This document shows positions 21,567 through 21,666 of a stretch of DNA of 21,666 nucleotides, piece after piece. Position 1 is the stretch's first letter. Every line of letters starts with the position of its first letter. Below the pieces are notes generated by a model. That model was not told where the DNA came from and did not search any database. It was given only the letters and a program-made list of their open reading frames with translations. Source of the stretch: a virus; IMG/VR virus record IMGVR_UViG_3300042545_000826, positions 1 through 21,666 of that record. One strand, 5' to 3'. The translations under genes and the position numbers were made by a program.

Positions 21567-21666
21567 CAATGAATTGTATTGGAAAGATACTCAAACGGTT
21601 TCTTGGAATTGCGTGTTCTCATTATTGGCAACCGCTAAACGACAGTTTCCATGGCTCACATTCTCA
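21560..21666 (+). CDS. Small protein, 3' end outside window (partial)
   Basis: GTG 21560 sits in the second junction repeat and the frame stays open to the window edge (35 residues). It reads MSAMNCIGKILKRFLGIACSHYWQPL and then a polar stretch with several His and Ser. The basic hydrophobic N-terminal helix is followed by CSHYW, which could be the first half of a Cys/His metal site, though the rest is missing. It shares its translation start with the SDTPRTD family but not its coiled coil. Coding is likely from the exact GTGA coupling; function cannot be given. Confidence 0.55.
   Translation, partial: MSAMNCIGKILKRFLGIACSHYWQPLNDSFHGSHS

Overview
The window is a compact, single-strand (all plus) stretch of a tailed double-stranded DNA phage or prophage-like genome. 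There are almost no intergenic bases: most stop and start codons touch or overlap (ATGA, TAATG, GTGA). I see no tRNA, rRNA, CRISPR array or insertion sequence, and no integrase, terminase, portal or capsid gene. The capsid and packaging genes presumably lie upstream of base 1. The host cannot be named from this sequence. Base composition is moderately GC-rich overall, with AT-richer patches in parts of the fibre and nozzle genes.

Left part (1-6110): the end of a beta-rich virion protein; a DUF7936-like protein; a run of very small genes (972-1784) that looks like a membrane/lysis cluster, with two holin-like proteins and a lipoprotein-like ORF overlapping its neighbour in another frame; a conserved virion protein; a Cys/His mini-protein; two tandem paralogous virion proteins; a third appendage-type protein; and a repeat-bearing fibre.

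Middle part (6110-16847): a short-tail and DNA-ejection module. The gene order and sizes match T7 genes 11-12-13-14-15-16: adaptor/tail tubular A-like, nozzle/tail tubular B-like, a ~140-aa gp13/GNAT-like protein, a Gln/Ala-rich internal protein, a Pro/Gly-rich protein, a coiled-coil protein and a 1447-aa giant. The giant carries a glycine-zipper N-terminus and an HEIGH zinc-protease motif. The tail type is therefore probably podovirus-like.

Right part (16848-21666): a small helix-turn-helix protein opens a recombination/early module: RecT-like annealase, RecB-fold (RecE/DUF3799-like) exonuclease, DUF669-like protein, a hairpin covering the next ribosome-binding site, an SF2 helicase, a 45-aa membrane protein, and a RuvC-like resolvase. 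After these comes a tandem family of small coiled-coil genes with repeated gene junctions, running off the right edge. Exonuclease plus annealase with helicase and resolvase forms a self-sufficient homologous recombination set. No DNA or RNA polymerase is visible, so the phage pairs a T7-like ejection core with a lambda/Rac-like recombination strategy.

The most notable items are the protease motif in the ejected giant, the duplicating right-end gene family with a 19-bp repeated junction, the ribosome-binding-site hairpin before the helicase, the overlapping mini-gene cluster, and the repeat domain inserted in the nozzle protein.
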